NCBI RefSeq assembly: GCF_001469895.1
Contig: NZ_LOPY01000051.1
Coordinates: forward strand, 186,001 to 250,000
Direction: 5' to 3'
DNA from: Pseudoalteromonas sp. XI10
Lineage (GTDB): Bacteria; Pseudomonadota; Gammaproteobacteria; Enterobacterales; Alteromonadaceae
Length of the DNA stretch: 64,000 bases
This document shows positions 27,658 through 36,158 of this stretch, piece after piece; position 1 is the first letter of the stretch, and every line of letters begins with the position of its first letter. Made by a program: the position numbers and the translations under genes. Below the pieces are notes generated by a model. It saw only the letters and a program-made list of their open reading frames with translations, made no database searches and was not told the origin of the DNA.

Positions 27658-28170
27658 TTAACTAGCCTGCAACTTTTCTGATGTGAAATAGCCCAGTAGC
27701 AAAAATTCACGCACGGTAAAAATACACTTATATATTAAATACTCGTCACGCTTATCAGGGCTCACTTCTGAAAGAGGTAAGGCTTGCTGCGCTATTATGC
27801 GCTGTTGCTGCTGCAAAGAAATTGAAAATAAACCTGTAAGTTTATCTGCTAATTGCGACGATGAAAGAGTACCTTCTGCAATCAGCTCTGCGCCTTTTAA
27901 GCATGCCGCACGTTCAGTCGTAGTTAGTGTATTTGCTAGCATTAAATCTGTGAAAGCGACTAAATTAAAATACAGCTGTTCATTTGGCTCCAGTTCCAAA
28001 ATAACCGCCTGCATTTGCGTGACTACATCCCGGTGAGCCGCTGTTTTAAGCACCTCAAAATGATTGTCATCCACTTTATCAAATAGCTGAATCGCAGCCA
28101 CTGGCGTAATAGCCGCACCGAGTAATGCTGCTAAACATTTAATCGCATTTCGCCTTTGTAGATCAGCCAT
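27658..28170 (-). CDS. Gluconate 2-dehydrogenase subunit 3-like protein, Tat-type signal
   Basis: The 170-residue product has an N-terminal signal with two arginines (LQRRNAIKCLAALLGAAITPVA) suited to Tat export, then the helical Gluconate_2-dh3 domain (VVTQMQAVILELEP, LVAFTDLMLANTLTTTERAACLKG, SSQLADKLTGLF, YLIYKCIFTVREFLLLGYFTSE). This subunit usually escorts an FAD-binding GMC partner across the membrane. ATG 28170 is chosen because GGGGTG lies 5 bases upstream; a longer ORF starts at 28203. It overlaps the GMC gene by 8 bases. Electron acceptor and substrate are not shown. Confidence 0.85.
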   Translation of the reverse strand: MADLQRRNAIKCLAALLGAAITPVAAIQLFDKVDDNHFEVLKTAAHRDVVTQMQAVILELEPNEQLYFNLVAFTDLMLANTLTTTERAACLKGAELIAEGTLSSSQLADKLTGLFSISLQQQQRIIAQQALPLSEVSPDKRDEYLIYKCIFTVREFLLLGYFTSEKLQAS

Positions 28171-29857
28171 TGAACACCCCATTTTGATAATGTCGTGCAG
28201 CATGATCGGCGGCTCTTGCAGTAAATGCCATATAGGTTAACGAAGGGTTCTGATAACCCGACGAGCACATAAACGAGCCGTCAGTGACATAAACGTTACG
28301 CACACTATGAATTTGGTTGTAACGATTAAGCACTGAGGTTGTAGCATCATGTCCCATGCGCGCAGTTCCCATTTCATGGATGGCCTGCCCCGGCGCTGAG
28401 CCTTTATCGTAGGCTTGCACATTCAGATAACCTGCTTTTGTTAGCATCTCAACGGCTTGTGCTTTCATATCCTCGCGCATGCGCTGCTCGTTTTCTGCAA
28501 ATTGACAATCGAAATTAACTAAAGGTAATCCCCATTGATCTTTTAATACCGGATCTAAACTCATTTTATTACGATGATAAGGCAGGCATTCACCAAAGCC
28601 TATCAATGCAACTTGCCAAGGCCCAGGTTTGGCAAGCTCTTCTCGAAAAGCCTTACCAAAGCTAAGTTCTTTAAAGCCCCGTCGCCAATCTTTGCGTGTT
28701 GCGTATCCTTGATAGCCATAGCCGCGAATAAAGCTATGCTGCTCGCTATCATAAAGGTTTCGAAAACGCGGGATATGAAAACCAACAGGTCTATCGCCAT
28801 CATTAAAGTTATCAGCAAAACCTTTTGGTTCACCCGTTGCGCCAACCCTAAAATGGTGATCCATGAGGTTATGACCAAGCTCTCCACTATCGTTCCCTAA
28901 GCCATTAGGAAAACGTGCAGAGGTTGAATTTAATAATAAGGCTGTTGTGGCTACCGTTGATGCACAGCAAAAAATGATATTCGCTCGCTCAATACGCTCT
29001 TTTTTAGATTCAGCATCAATTACTTTGACACCTGTGGCTTGCCCGCTATCTGGATTGTAAATAATCTCTTTGGCAATGGAGTGAGTCTGAATAGTGAGTC
29101 GCCCAGTACGCATCGCTGCAGGTAAGGTAGAGGCTAAACTACTAAAATAACTACCGGTTGGACAACCTCGCATACAGCGGTTGCGCTTGCTGCATGGGGC
29201 ACGACCTTGCTCAGGCTTTGCCTTGGTTAAGTGCGCTACTCGTCCGATGGTGAGGTGACGATTAGTGTAGTGAGTTAATAAACTTTGTTTAAGCTGCTGC
29301 TCTACGGCATTAAGCGCAAAAGGAGGTAAGTAAGGTCCATCTGGTAGCTGAGGTAAGTTCAGCGCTTCGCCAATAACCCCGATGTAGGCTTCGACTTTAT
29401 CGTACCAAGGCGCTATATCTTTGTAGCGCACAGGCCAATCAACGCCGTGACCATCTTGTTTGTTGGCTGCAAAATCTATATCACTGAAGCGTAAGCATTG
29501 CCGCCCCCAAGTTAATGATCGCCCACCCAGGTGATATCCTCGGATCCAATCAAAACGTTGCGATTCTAGATAAGGGTGCTGCAAATCATTCACAAACCAA
29601 TGTTTTATTGATTGCTTGGTGGCATAGCCAGTGCGTGCTTGTTTAGCTTGGTTGCGCTTTTCTAGCAGGCTAGGCCTGTCACGAAATGGCAGTTGCCAAT
29701 CATCTTTAAAGGCAGTGATATAGTCTGTACCGTGCACAACCTGCCTGCCACGTTCTAGTAGCAGTACATTGAGTCCTTTTTCGGTTAGTTCTTTAGCAGC
29801 CCAGCCGCCAGTAATGCCACTGCCAATAACAATGGCATCGAATACTTTTGCCTGCAT
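28163..29857 (-). CDS. GMC-family FAD-dependent sugar dehydrogenase, catalytic subunit
   Basis: The 564-residue protein has the FAD-binding DAIVIGSGITGGWAAKEL at residues 7-24, YHLGGRSLTWGRQCLRF, and the C-terminal GMC active-site parts HEMGTARMG (His) and GYQNPSLTYMAF (Asn). A cysteine cluster at residues 222, 228 and 232 (PCSKRNRCMRGCPTG) resembles the iron-sulfur ligands of FAD glucose and fructose dehydrogenases. With the subunit 3 partner it resembles gluconate, 2-keto-sugar or glucoside 3-dehydrogenases. There is no cytochrome subunit next to it. It sits in the aga operon, so an amino-sugar or GalNAc-glycoside substrate is inferred, not shown. Confidence 0.9.
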   Translation of the reverse strand: MQAKVFDAIVIGSGITGGWAAKELTEKGLNVLLLERGRQVVHGTDYITAFKDDWQLPFRDRPSLLEKRNQAKQARTGYATKQSIKHWFVNDLQHPYLESQRFDWIRGYHLGGRSLTWGRQCLRFSDIDFAANKQDGHGVDWPVRYKDIAPWYDKVEAYIGVIGEALNLPQLPDGPYLPPFALNAVEQQLKQSLLTHYTNRHLTIGRVAHLTKAKPEQGRAPCSKRNRCMRGCPTGSYFSSLASTLPAAMRTGRLTIQTHSIAKEIIYNPDSGQATGVKVIDAESKKERIERANIIFCCASTVATTALLLNSTSARFPNGLGNDSGELGHNLMDHHFRVGATGEPKGFADNFNDGDRPVGFHIPRFRNLYDSEQHSFIRGYGYQGYATRKDWRRGFKELSFGKAFREELAKPGPWQVALIGFGECLPYHRNKMSLDPVLKDQWGLPLVNFDCQFAENEQRMREDMKAQAVEMLTKAGYLNVQAYDKGSAPGQAIHEMGTARMGHDATTSVLNRYNQIHSVRNVYVTDGSFMCSSGYQNPSLTYMAFTARAADHAARHYQNGVFNG

Positions 29858-29872
29858 TCGTATCGTTAACTT

Positions 29873-31036
29873 TTAAAAGATTTGCTTACCCGCACAGATC
29901 GTTGCTTGAACAGAAAAGTCTTTATCGAGCAGGGCAAAATTAGCCTGTTTACCTACCGCAATACTGCCTATTTGCTCCGCTTTATTTAAAAACTCAGCGG
30001 GTACTAAACTGGCCATGTTAGTTGCTTCAACTAGGCTAGCGTCGGTTAGGTTATAAAAACGTTCAACGCCAACTTCCATGGTTAATGTACTGCCCGCTAA
30101 AGAACCGCTCTCAGTTCGCGCAACACCTTGCTCAACCACAATAGGAAGCTCACCTAAACGGTAGCGGCCATCTTGTAAGCCTCCGGCGCTCACGCAGTCT
30201 GTGATCAGAGCAATTTTATCTGCCCCTTTTAAACGGTAAACCATGTTCATGATGCTCGGATGCAAATGAATACCATCAGGAATAAGCTCAACCATGGCAT
30301 CGTTGTCCATCAGTAATGCGCCAGTACAGCCGGGATCACGATGATGAATACCGCGCATACCATTAAAAATATGCACACCACCGCAGGCACCATGAGCAAG
30401 AGCTTGTGTTGTTTGCTCAAAATTAGCATCTGTATGGCCGAGCATCACACGCACACCTTTATTGGTGATATAGCGGATCATGTCGGGCGATTTAAGTAGT
30501 TCTGGCGCTAACGCAAATGAGCTTAAGCAACCTTCACATGCGGCATAAATTTCATCAAATCGCTGTTTAGTAAGCTCTAAAAAAAATGACTCGTTATGCG
30601 CGCCTTTATGTGCTTCGGCAAAGAATAAACCTTCGTTATAAGCCCCTAGCAACTGCGCTCCAGCCAAACCTTTTTGATAGGCACTCGCCATATTTTTATA
30701 AGCTTGAATTGAGACGTCCCAGTCTGCAGTCACCGTTGTGCCAACAAAACCCGTTACGCCGTGCTTTGCTAAAGAACGAGAAATAGTCTCTAGTGATTCT
30801 GGGGTGCCGTCCATAATATCGCAGCCTTCCCGGCCATGAATATGTAAATCGATAAAGCCCGGAAATAAACTGTGCTCACCTAAATCAATTACCTCGATCT
30901 CGGGCGCTATTTGCTTAGTAATGGCAGTAATTTTACCTTGCTCGACCAAGACCACGTGATCGAGTAAAACCGCATCAGCAGTCACCACTTTTGCGGCTTT
31001 TAAGTAATAACGATTAAGATGCGTTGGAATTAGCAT
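29873..31036 (-). CDS. nagA: NagA-like N-acetyl amino-sugar-6-phosphate deacetylase
   Basis: This amidohydrolase-superfamily enzyme removes acetate from GalNAc-6-P or GlcNAc-6-P in the cytoplasm. The 387-residue product has FPGFIDLHIHGREGCDIMD with the HxH metal motif, VMLGHTDANFEQTTQAL, HIFNGMRGIHHRDPG, LIPDGIHLHP and the catalytic-Asp motif ITDCVSAGG. The start ATG 31036 has AGGA seven bases upstream and is preferred over GTG 31042. It overlaps the kinase gene by 23 bases. In related aga loci the enzyme acts on GalNAc-6-P; NagA-type GlcNAc-6-P specificity cannot be told apart here. Confidence 0.93.
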   Translation of the reverse strand: MLIPTHLNRYYLKAAKVVTADAVLLDHVVLVEQGKITAITKQIAPEIEVIDLGEHSLFPGFIDLHIHGREGCDIMDGTPESLETISRSLAKHGVTGFVGTTVTADWDVSIQAYKNMASAYQKGLAGAQLLGAYNEGLFFAEAHKGAHNESFFLELTKQRFDEIYAACEGCLSSFALAPELLKSPDMIRYITNKGVRVMLGHTDANFEQTTQALAHGACGGVHIFNGMRGIHHRDPGCTGALLMDNDAMVELIPDGIHLHPSIMNMVYRLKGADKIALITDCVSAGGLQDGRYRLGELPIVVEQGVARTESGSLAGSTLTMEVGVERFYNLTDASLVEATNMASLVPAEFLNKAEQIGSIAVGKQANFALLDKDFSVQATICAGKQIF

Positions 31037-31937
31037 GAACACTTCCTATTATTGCAGCGCCTCTTACGCCGCTAGAATCACCAAATTTTGCGCGCTTCAC
31101 TTCTGGCACGGCAAAACCTGAAAATAAATGAGTTTGAATCGCGTCAGGGAGCTTTTCTACTATTGCATCAATGAGCGACAACCCGCCCCCAAGCACGATT
31201 ACTTCTGGGTGCAAACTTTTGCTAATAGCAGCAAAGGTTTCGCCAAGAATATCTAAGTAACAGGCGAGCACCTTTAAGGCTTGTTCATCACCACGTTTGA
31301 TATCGTTTGCCCATTCAATCGCTGATTTAGGAGATTGCGTAATATGCTGGTACAAGGTTTGTACGCCGGGCCCTGCAATATAACTTTCGACACAGCCATT
31401 TAAACCACAGCCACACTTTAAAACTGGCAGCTGGTATTTTTGTTGTAGATACGCAGACAGTGGTAAATGGCCGTACTCCCCTGACATGCCCAAACCTTGG
31501 TTAAACAAGGTTCCATCTATACACATACCGCCCGCCGCACCAGTGCCTACAATGGCACCGAATACTCGGCTATAACCTTCACCGGCTCCGCCATTTGCTT
31601 CTGATAAGGCAAAACACCGGGTGTCATTTAATATCGCAACAGGGCGTTTTAATAATGCTTGAAGATCATTGGCAATCACTTTGCCTGTGGCACACGGCAC
31701 ATTAGCCGACAGCACTTTACCTGCATCATTAACAATACCTGGCATACCGATGCCCACCGCACCTTGGCAACCCGATAGCTCATCGGCTTTGAGTACCTGC
31801 TGATAAATTGCATGCAAAAATTGCTGATAGTCATCAGTTGGCGTAGTAATACGCCAACTTTGCTGTTGCTCTAAATTATCATTAAAAATGGCGGTCTCTA
31901 TTTTTGTACCACCAATATCGAGTCCGTAAACAGCCAT
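31014..31937 (-). CDS. ROK-family amino-sugar kinase
   Basis: The 307-residue cytoplasmic enzyme has the ATP-binding YGLDIGGTKIETAIF start, the GIGMPGIVN segment, VAILNDTRCFALSEANGGAG, VFGAIVGTGAAGGMCIDG with the conserved catalytic surroundings, and the zinc motif CGCGLNGCVESYIAGPG near residues 185-200. These are standard for ROK kinases such as N-acetylglucosamine kinase NagK. In this operon the likely substrate is N-acetylgalactosamine imported by the permease, giving GalNAc-6-P. It is 16 bp after agaS and overlaps the deacetylase gene. Confidence 0.92.
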   Translation of the reverse strand: MAVYGLDIGGTKIETAIFNDNLEQQQSWRITTPTDDYQQFLHAIYQQVLKADELSGCQGAVGIGMPGIVNDAGKVLSANVPCATGKVIANDLQALLKRPVAILNDTRCFALSEANGGAGEGYSRVFGAIVGTGAAGGMCIDGTLFNQGLGMSGEYGHLPLSAYLQQKYQLPVLKCGCGLNGCVESYIAGPGVQTLYQHITQSPKSAIEWANDIKRGDEQALKVLACYLDILGETFAAISKSLHPEVIVLGGGLSLIDAIVEKLPDAIQTHLFSGFAVPEVKRAKFGDSSGVRGAAIIGSVHANSNAS

Positions 31938-31953
31938 ACTTTACCCACACTAC

Positions 31954-33072
31954 TTAGCGAGAAGTTAATGGGTAAATAGTTACCCCTTTTACAACACGGT
32001 TAACTTCGCCCGTAGGACAAGGGTTATCTGGTGTTAAACCGAGTGACATTGATTTATAAAATGCAAAAATCTGACAATAGACAATATAATACAGACCTTG
32101 CCAAACATCATCTAGCTCGACCAGTTCAGTATTTAACGCCAGCTTTTTAACCGCTAAACACTGTTGGTCATTTAATAGTTCGTTATATAAATCAGCATCA
32201 TACAAACTACTATAAAAATCACTTGAGGCCATTAGCATCACTGCGGTTTTATCATTAATGATGGTTTTAGGACCATGACGAAAACCAAGTGGGGTTTCAA
32301 AGTAACTTATTAAATCGCCATTGGTCAGCTCTAAGCACTTTAAGGCCGCTTCTTTAGCATAGCCGAGTAATGAGCCTGCCCCTAAAAATACCAGACGTTC
32401 AATGTCAGTTTGCGCAAACCCCTTGATCTCTTCAAGTTGCGTGTCGAGCAGCTGCTCTGTCTGCGTAGCAACTTGTGCAAGCTGATTAACATCAGGGGTA
32501 AAAATACATAATGTTGAAAGCAACATTGAGGTGAAACTACTGGTCATAGCAAAGCTTTCATCCAGGGTTTCTTTTGGCATAAGTACACTAAAGCTGTTTC
32601 TTTTAGCTGTTGCTCTTTTCGCTAACTCACCATTTTCATTACAGGTAATAACTAAATGAAAGCACTTTTCAACAACTTGCTCTGCGATATCGACCGCTGC
32701 GACACTTTCAGGGCTATTGCCTGAGCGCGCATAAGAAACAAGTAAGGTTGGTGTGCCCTTCTGTAAAAAACCATGTGGGTTAGACACAATGTCGGTGGTG
32801 CTAACTGCACGCACATTTAAATCTGTTTTGGCTGTTAAGTGTGGTGCTAGTGCCTCACCAACATAAGCTGATGTGCCAGCCCCTGTTAATACGATTTGCA
32901 GTCCTTTTAATGCCAAAATTGGCGCTAAAAATGCGCTTATTTCTGCTCGATGCGTTTCAATAATAGCCGCCGTATTGCACCATGACTCTGGCTGCTGAGA
33001 GATTTCTCTTGCTGTCCAATATGCGTTTTGCTGCTTAAGCTCTGTTTCGTTTAATGATAAATACTGCGTCAT
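31954..33072 (-). CDS. agaS: AgaS, galactosamine-6-phosphate deaminase/isomerase (double SIS)
   Basis: AgaS converts galactosamine-6-phosphate to tagatose-6-phosphate and ammonia. The 372-residue protein has two SIS domains: VLTGAGTSAYVGEALAPHL and LLVSYARSGNSPESVAA in the first half and VFLGAGSLLGYAKEAALKCLEL, GFRHGPKTII in the second, with the AgaS-specific ending SLGLTPDNPCPTGEVNRVV. The DNP-TG-VNRVV tail separates AgaS from GlmS- or FrlB-type SIS proteins and is a good reason to read this locus as a GalNAc pathway. It lies 23 bp after the KbaZ-like gene. Confidence 0.92.
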   Translation of the reverse strand: MTQYLSLNETELKQQNAYWTAREISQQPESWCNTAAIIETHRAEISAFLAPILALKGLQIVLTGAGTSAYVGEALAPHLTAKTDLNVRAVSTTDIVSNPHGFLQKGTPTLLVSYARSGNSPESVAAVDIAEQVVEKCFHLVITCNENGELAKRATAKRNSFSVLMPKETLDESFAMTSSFTSMLLSTLCIFTPDVNQLAQVATQTEQLLDTQLEEIKGFAQTDIERLVFLGAGSLLGYAKEAALKCLELTNGDLISYFETPLGFRHGPKTIINDKTAVMLMASSDFYSSLYDADLYNELLNDQQCLAVKKLALNTELVELDDVWQGLYYIVYCQIFAFYKSMSLGLTPDNPCPTGEVNRVVKGVTIYPLTSR

Positions 33073-33095
33073 AATTAATTCTCTCTCAACACCAC

Positions 33096-34361
33096 TTATT
33101 GATTACAAGCACGCGAATAGGTATTCGTTACTTCCATTATTTTATTGAGTACTAACTCACGGGGTGATGAGTTAATTTGGCCATTGATCAATGCCTTGTA
33201 TTGCGCTGGCATAAATTGGCTAAGTAAAGTTTGTGGAATAATTTGCCCTTCTAAGTTTTCAAACAGTGTTTCTACTGTTTGTTTTATTTCATCTTCAGGC
33301 CAGTAATAACGAATACGGTCGCTATAACTATAAGCTCTAAACAGCTTAGCTTCAGCACCTTGTGTTGGGTAAAACTTATTCCAGTAATGTGGCTTTTCAA
33401 GCATGATGCGATCACATACATCACGTAAATTAGAACGCTTAGCCGCTTCGACTAATTGATCTTCAATATAAGATAACGCAAACAACCCTTCGCGCAGTGC
33501 ATAAGTAAGCTGTGGGCCCACTTTTAATATGGCAAAGTGATCTTGTACCAGCTCGTGGTAGCAATGATCTGGCTGATAGTCGGTAGAGTGAGCTTCATAA
33601 ACAAGATTATCGACAGTGGTGATAAACTCTTTCAGTTTTTGCGCTTCATTACGTTGGTAATCAAAAACTTGATGGTTATCAAATTCAACTCCCGGCTGCA
33701 CAACAACAGCAATAACACGCGACCAGACATCGCTTATGTTTAAGTTAGCAAATGCAGCCTGATGTAATTCGATTGTTTGCTGTACCCCCTCAACATGGGA
33801 TACCTCAATAATTTCATGCTCTTCTGTTGCGCCACCCGGAGGAGGAACTTCAGTACCCACCACATAAAGAATATCGTTATCTTTTGAAACCGACTCAGCG
33901 GCTTGGCACATCAATGCTGCACGCTTGGCAATTTCGGCATCAGCTAAACGTTCTCCATCGTCAGCACATGGCATACTGGCATCTAAATGAATTTTCTTAA
34001 AACCAGCGCTTGCATAAGCTTTTACTAGGTCAACAGCTTTTACCATTGCAACCTCTGCAGGCTCATTTACCCAACACACGGGCCCTAAGTGATCACCCCC
34101 CAAAATAACGCGCTGGGTATCTAACCCTACTTTTTCGGCTATTGCATGAACAAACTCAACGAAGTCATGGGGCTTCATCCCTGTGTAACCACCAAACTGA
34201 TTAACTTGATTCGCCGTAGCTTCAATTAAAATTTCGGTGTCATCATTAAGAGCTTGCAACATTGCTGCTTCGATAACGAGCGGGTGTGCACAACACACAG
34301 AATAAATACCCTGCGCTTGCCCTACTCGATTGTTATTTATAATCGTTTTTAATGCATTCAT
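33096..34361 (-). CDS. KbaZ/GatZ/AgaZ-like tagatose-bisphosphate aldolase subunit
   Basis: The 421-residue product matches the family by GIYSVCCAHPLVIEAAMLQA, LIEATANQVNQFGGYTGMKP, RVILGGDHLGPVCW, HLDASMPCADD, VVGTEVPPPGGA and VEFDNHQVFDYQ. E. coli KbaZ/GatZ proteins are needed for full activity and stability of the class II tagatose-1,6-bisphosphate aldolases KbaY/GatY, but have also been proposed to act on tagatose-6-phosphate. No KbaY/GatY gene is in this window. ATG 34361 has GGAG six bases upstream and is preferred over TTG 34373. It heads the six-gene operon. Confidence 0.9.
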   Translation of the reverse strand: MNALKTIINNNRVGQAQGIYSVCCAHPLVIEAAMLQALNDDTEILIEATANQVNQFGGYTGMKPHDFVEFVHAIAEKVGLDTQRVILGGDHLGPVCWVNEPAEVAMVKAVDLVKAYASAGFKKIHLDASMPCADDGERLADAEIAKRAALMCQAAESVSKDNDILYVVGTEVPPPGGATEEHEIIEVSHVEGVQQTIELHQAAFANLNISDVWSRVIAVVVQPGVEFDNHQVFDYQRNEAQKLKEFITTVDNLVYEAHSTDYQPDHCYHELVQDHFAILKVGPQLTYALREGLFALSYIEDQLVEAAKRSNLRDVCDRIMLEKPHYWNKFYPTQGAEAKLFRAYSYSDRIRYYWPEDEIKQTVETLFENLEGQIIPQTLLSQFMPAQYKALINGQINSSPRELVLNKIMEVTNTYSRACNQ

Positions 34362-34438
34362 GGTTTTCTCCAAGCAGCTTACGCCTATGGTTAGATACGT
34401 GATTTGAAATTACAGTAGCACAGCGCGAAACGCTGCGC

Positions 34439-34462
34439 AACAAAACGAAAGACAATGAAAGC
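34439..34462 (-). promoter_or_regulatory. TTTCRTTTYRTTT-like AgaR half sites upstream of the kbaZ operon
   Basis: On the minus strand CTTTCATTGTCTTTCGTTTTGTT contains two TTTCR elements in tandem. This resembles the TTTCRTTTYRTTT-type sequence known for E. coli AgaR. It lies about 80-100 bp before the kbaZ-like start codon. Inference from the motif and location only. Confidence 0.4.
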
Positions 34463-34519
34463 CATAAAATAAGTTTAAAACACGCTAACTACGCTATTAT
34501 ATAAGGATAAAAATGATAA

Positions 34520-34536
34520 AACCCAAAGTTACGAAA
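34520..34536. promoter_or_regulatory. Candidate AgaR operator, site 4 (GH109/kbaZ intergenic)
   Basis: The 17-mer here matches operator site 1 at 12 of 17 positions with a perfect right half AGTTACGAAA. It lies just before the -35 of the predicted rightward GH109 promoter and upstream of the leftward operon, so it could serve both. Confidence 0.4.
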
Positions 34537-34554
34537 GAATTTGAAAGCATTTAA

Positions 34555-34583
34555 TTGTAATTGACTTTGAGTTGCGATATAAC
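34555..34583 (+). promoter_or_regulatory. Predicted promoter of the GH109 gene
   Basis: TTGTAA (34555-34560) and TATAAC (34578-34583) are spaced by 17 bp. The transcription start would lie about 45 bp upstream of the GH109 start codon. Confidence 0.45.
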
Positions 34584-34635
34584 AGAAACAACTGAAACCC
34601 ACTATTAAAATAATCTCAGTGATTTAGGTATCGTT

Positions 34636-36096
34636 ATGACAATAGATAGACGTAGTTTTTTAAAATCTGCCGCAGCCATTACCGCCGCGACAGTCGTGAC
34701 TGGCTGTGCGAAAAGCCAACAAGGTGATAATCAAAGCACACCTCTTGCAGCACAAGGTAAAAGCGTAATGGGCTTAGCTGTGCCAGCAATGGATGTGGTA
34801 CGTGTTGGTTTTATTGGGGTTGGTCAACGTGGTAGCGGCCATGTAAAACATCTTTGCCATATTGAAGGTGTTGAAATTAAAGCTATTTGCGATACAGATC
34901 AGCTAATGCTAGATAAGTCTGTTAATTATGTTGTTGAAAAAGGCTTACCTAAACCAACTGCTTATACGGGTTCTGATAAAGCCTATTTAGACATGCTAGC
35001 TCGTGATGACATCGACATTGTGATCATTTCAACCCCTTGGAAATGGCACACACCGATGAGTGTTGAAGCCATGGAAAGTGGTAAACATGCCTTTGTTGAA
35101 GTACCTGCAGCAACCACGATGGAAGAGTGTTGGCAACTAGTGAACACCGCTGAGCGCACGCAAAAGAACTGCATGATGATGGAAAACGTTAACTACGGCC
35201 GTGACGAGTTAATGGTATTAAACATGGTTCGTAAGGGGATATTTGGCGAGTTACTACATGGTGAAGCCGCTTATATTCATGACCTGCGTTGGCAAATGAA
35301 AGAAATTGACCGCAGCACAGGTTCTTGGCGTACTTACTGGCATACCAAGGCAAACGGTAACTTATACCCAACCCATGGTTTAGGCCCTGTTTCTCAGTAT
35401 ATGAACATCAACCGTGGTGACCGCTTTGATTTTGTTACATCAGTCAGCTCACCTGCACTTGGCCGAGCAGCTTACGCAGAGCGTGAATTTCCTGCAGGCC
35501 ACGAACGTCGTTCACTGAAATTTACTGCTGGCGATATGAACACCAGCATTATTAAAACAGTGAAAGGTCGTAGCATTATGGTTCAGCACGACACCACAAG
35601 CCCTCGCCCTTACAGCCGCCATAACCTAATTCAAGGTACTAATGGCACATTTGCTGGATTCCCTAACCGTATTGCTCTTGAAGATGTGCCACCAGCCATC
35701 GCGAAAATTTACCAACAGCAATATGAAGCTGAGCTCGCTGCGTGGGAAAAAGCAGGTTCACAGGGTCGTAAGCCACATATGCAAAACTTCCATAGCTGGG
35801 ATCAAGATATGGAAAAGTGGCGTGCTGAGTTTGATCATCCACTATGGAAACGCATGGGTGAAGAAGCGGTCAAAAACGGTGGCCACGGCGGTATGGACTT
35901 CATTATGCTTTGGCGCATGATCTACTGCTTACGAAATAATGAACCACTCGATCAAGATGTATACGATGCCGCAGCATGGTCATCAATCTTCCCGCAAAGT
36001 ATGGCATCGGTTGCTGATAGAAGTAACAGCAAAACGATTCCAGACTTTACCCGTGGCGCTTGGCAAACAGGTAAGCCACTAGGGATTGTGTCTTAG
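34636..36096 (+). CDS. GH109-type alpha-N-acetylgalactosaminidase (Gfo/Idh/MocA fold), Tat-exported
   Basis: The 486-residue product starts with the Tat signal [20 protein letters not shown] followed by a Cys (VTGCAKS), so it may be a lipoprotein. The Rossmann NAD site [17 protein letters not shown] follows, then [34 protein letters not shown] and [19 protein letters not shown]. These motifs fit GH109 enzymes, which remove terminal alpha-GalNAc by an NAD-dependent oxidation-elimination mechanism. Divergence from an agaS operon supports this activity. A plain periplasmic oxidoreductase of the same fold remains possible. A clear terminator follows. Confidence 0.9.
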   Translation: MTIDRRSFLKSAAAITAATVVTGCAKSQQGDNQSTPLAAQGKSVMGLAVPAMDVVRVGFIGVGQRGSGHVKHLCHIEGVEIKAICDTDQLMLDKSVNYVVEKGLPKPTAYTGSDKAYLDMLARDDIDIVIISTPWKWHTPMSVEAMESGKHAFVEVPAATTMEECWQLVNTAERTQKNCMMMENVNYGRDELMVLNMVRKGIFGELLHGEAAYIHDLRWQMKEIDRSTGSWRTYWHTKANGNLYPTHGLGPVSQYMNINRGDRFDFVTSVSSPALGRAAYAEREFPAGHERRSLKFTAGDMNTSIIKTVKGRSIMVQHDTTSPRPYSRHNLIQGTNGTFAGFPNRIALEDVPPAIAKIYQQQYEAELAAWEKAGSQGRKPHMQNFHSWDQDMEKWRAEFDHPLWKRMGEEAVKNGGHGGMDFIMLWRMIYCLRNNEPLDQDVYDAAAWSSIFPQSMASVADRSNSKTIPDFTRGAWQTGKPLGIVS

Positions 36097-36116
36097 CACT
36101 TACTCTCCTTGAAACA

Positions 36117-36152
36117 CTAAAAAGCCCGCCCTTTGCCCTGCGGGCTTTTTTA
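36117..36152 (+). terminator. Rho-independent terminator of the GH109 gene
   Basis: AAAGCCCGC and GCGGGCTTTTTTA surround a 10-base loop, giving a 9-bp stem with a T-run, 20 bp after the stop. Confidence 0.88.
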
Positions 36153-36158
36153 TTGTTT

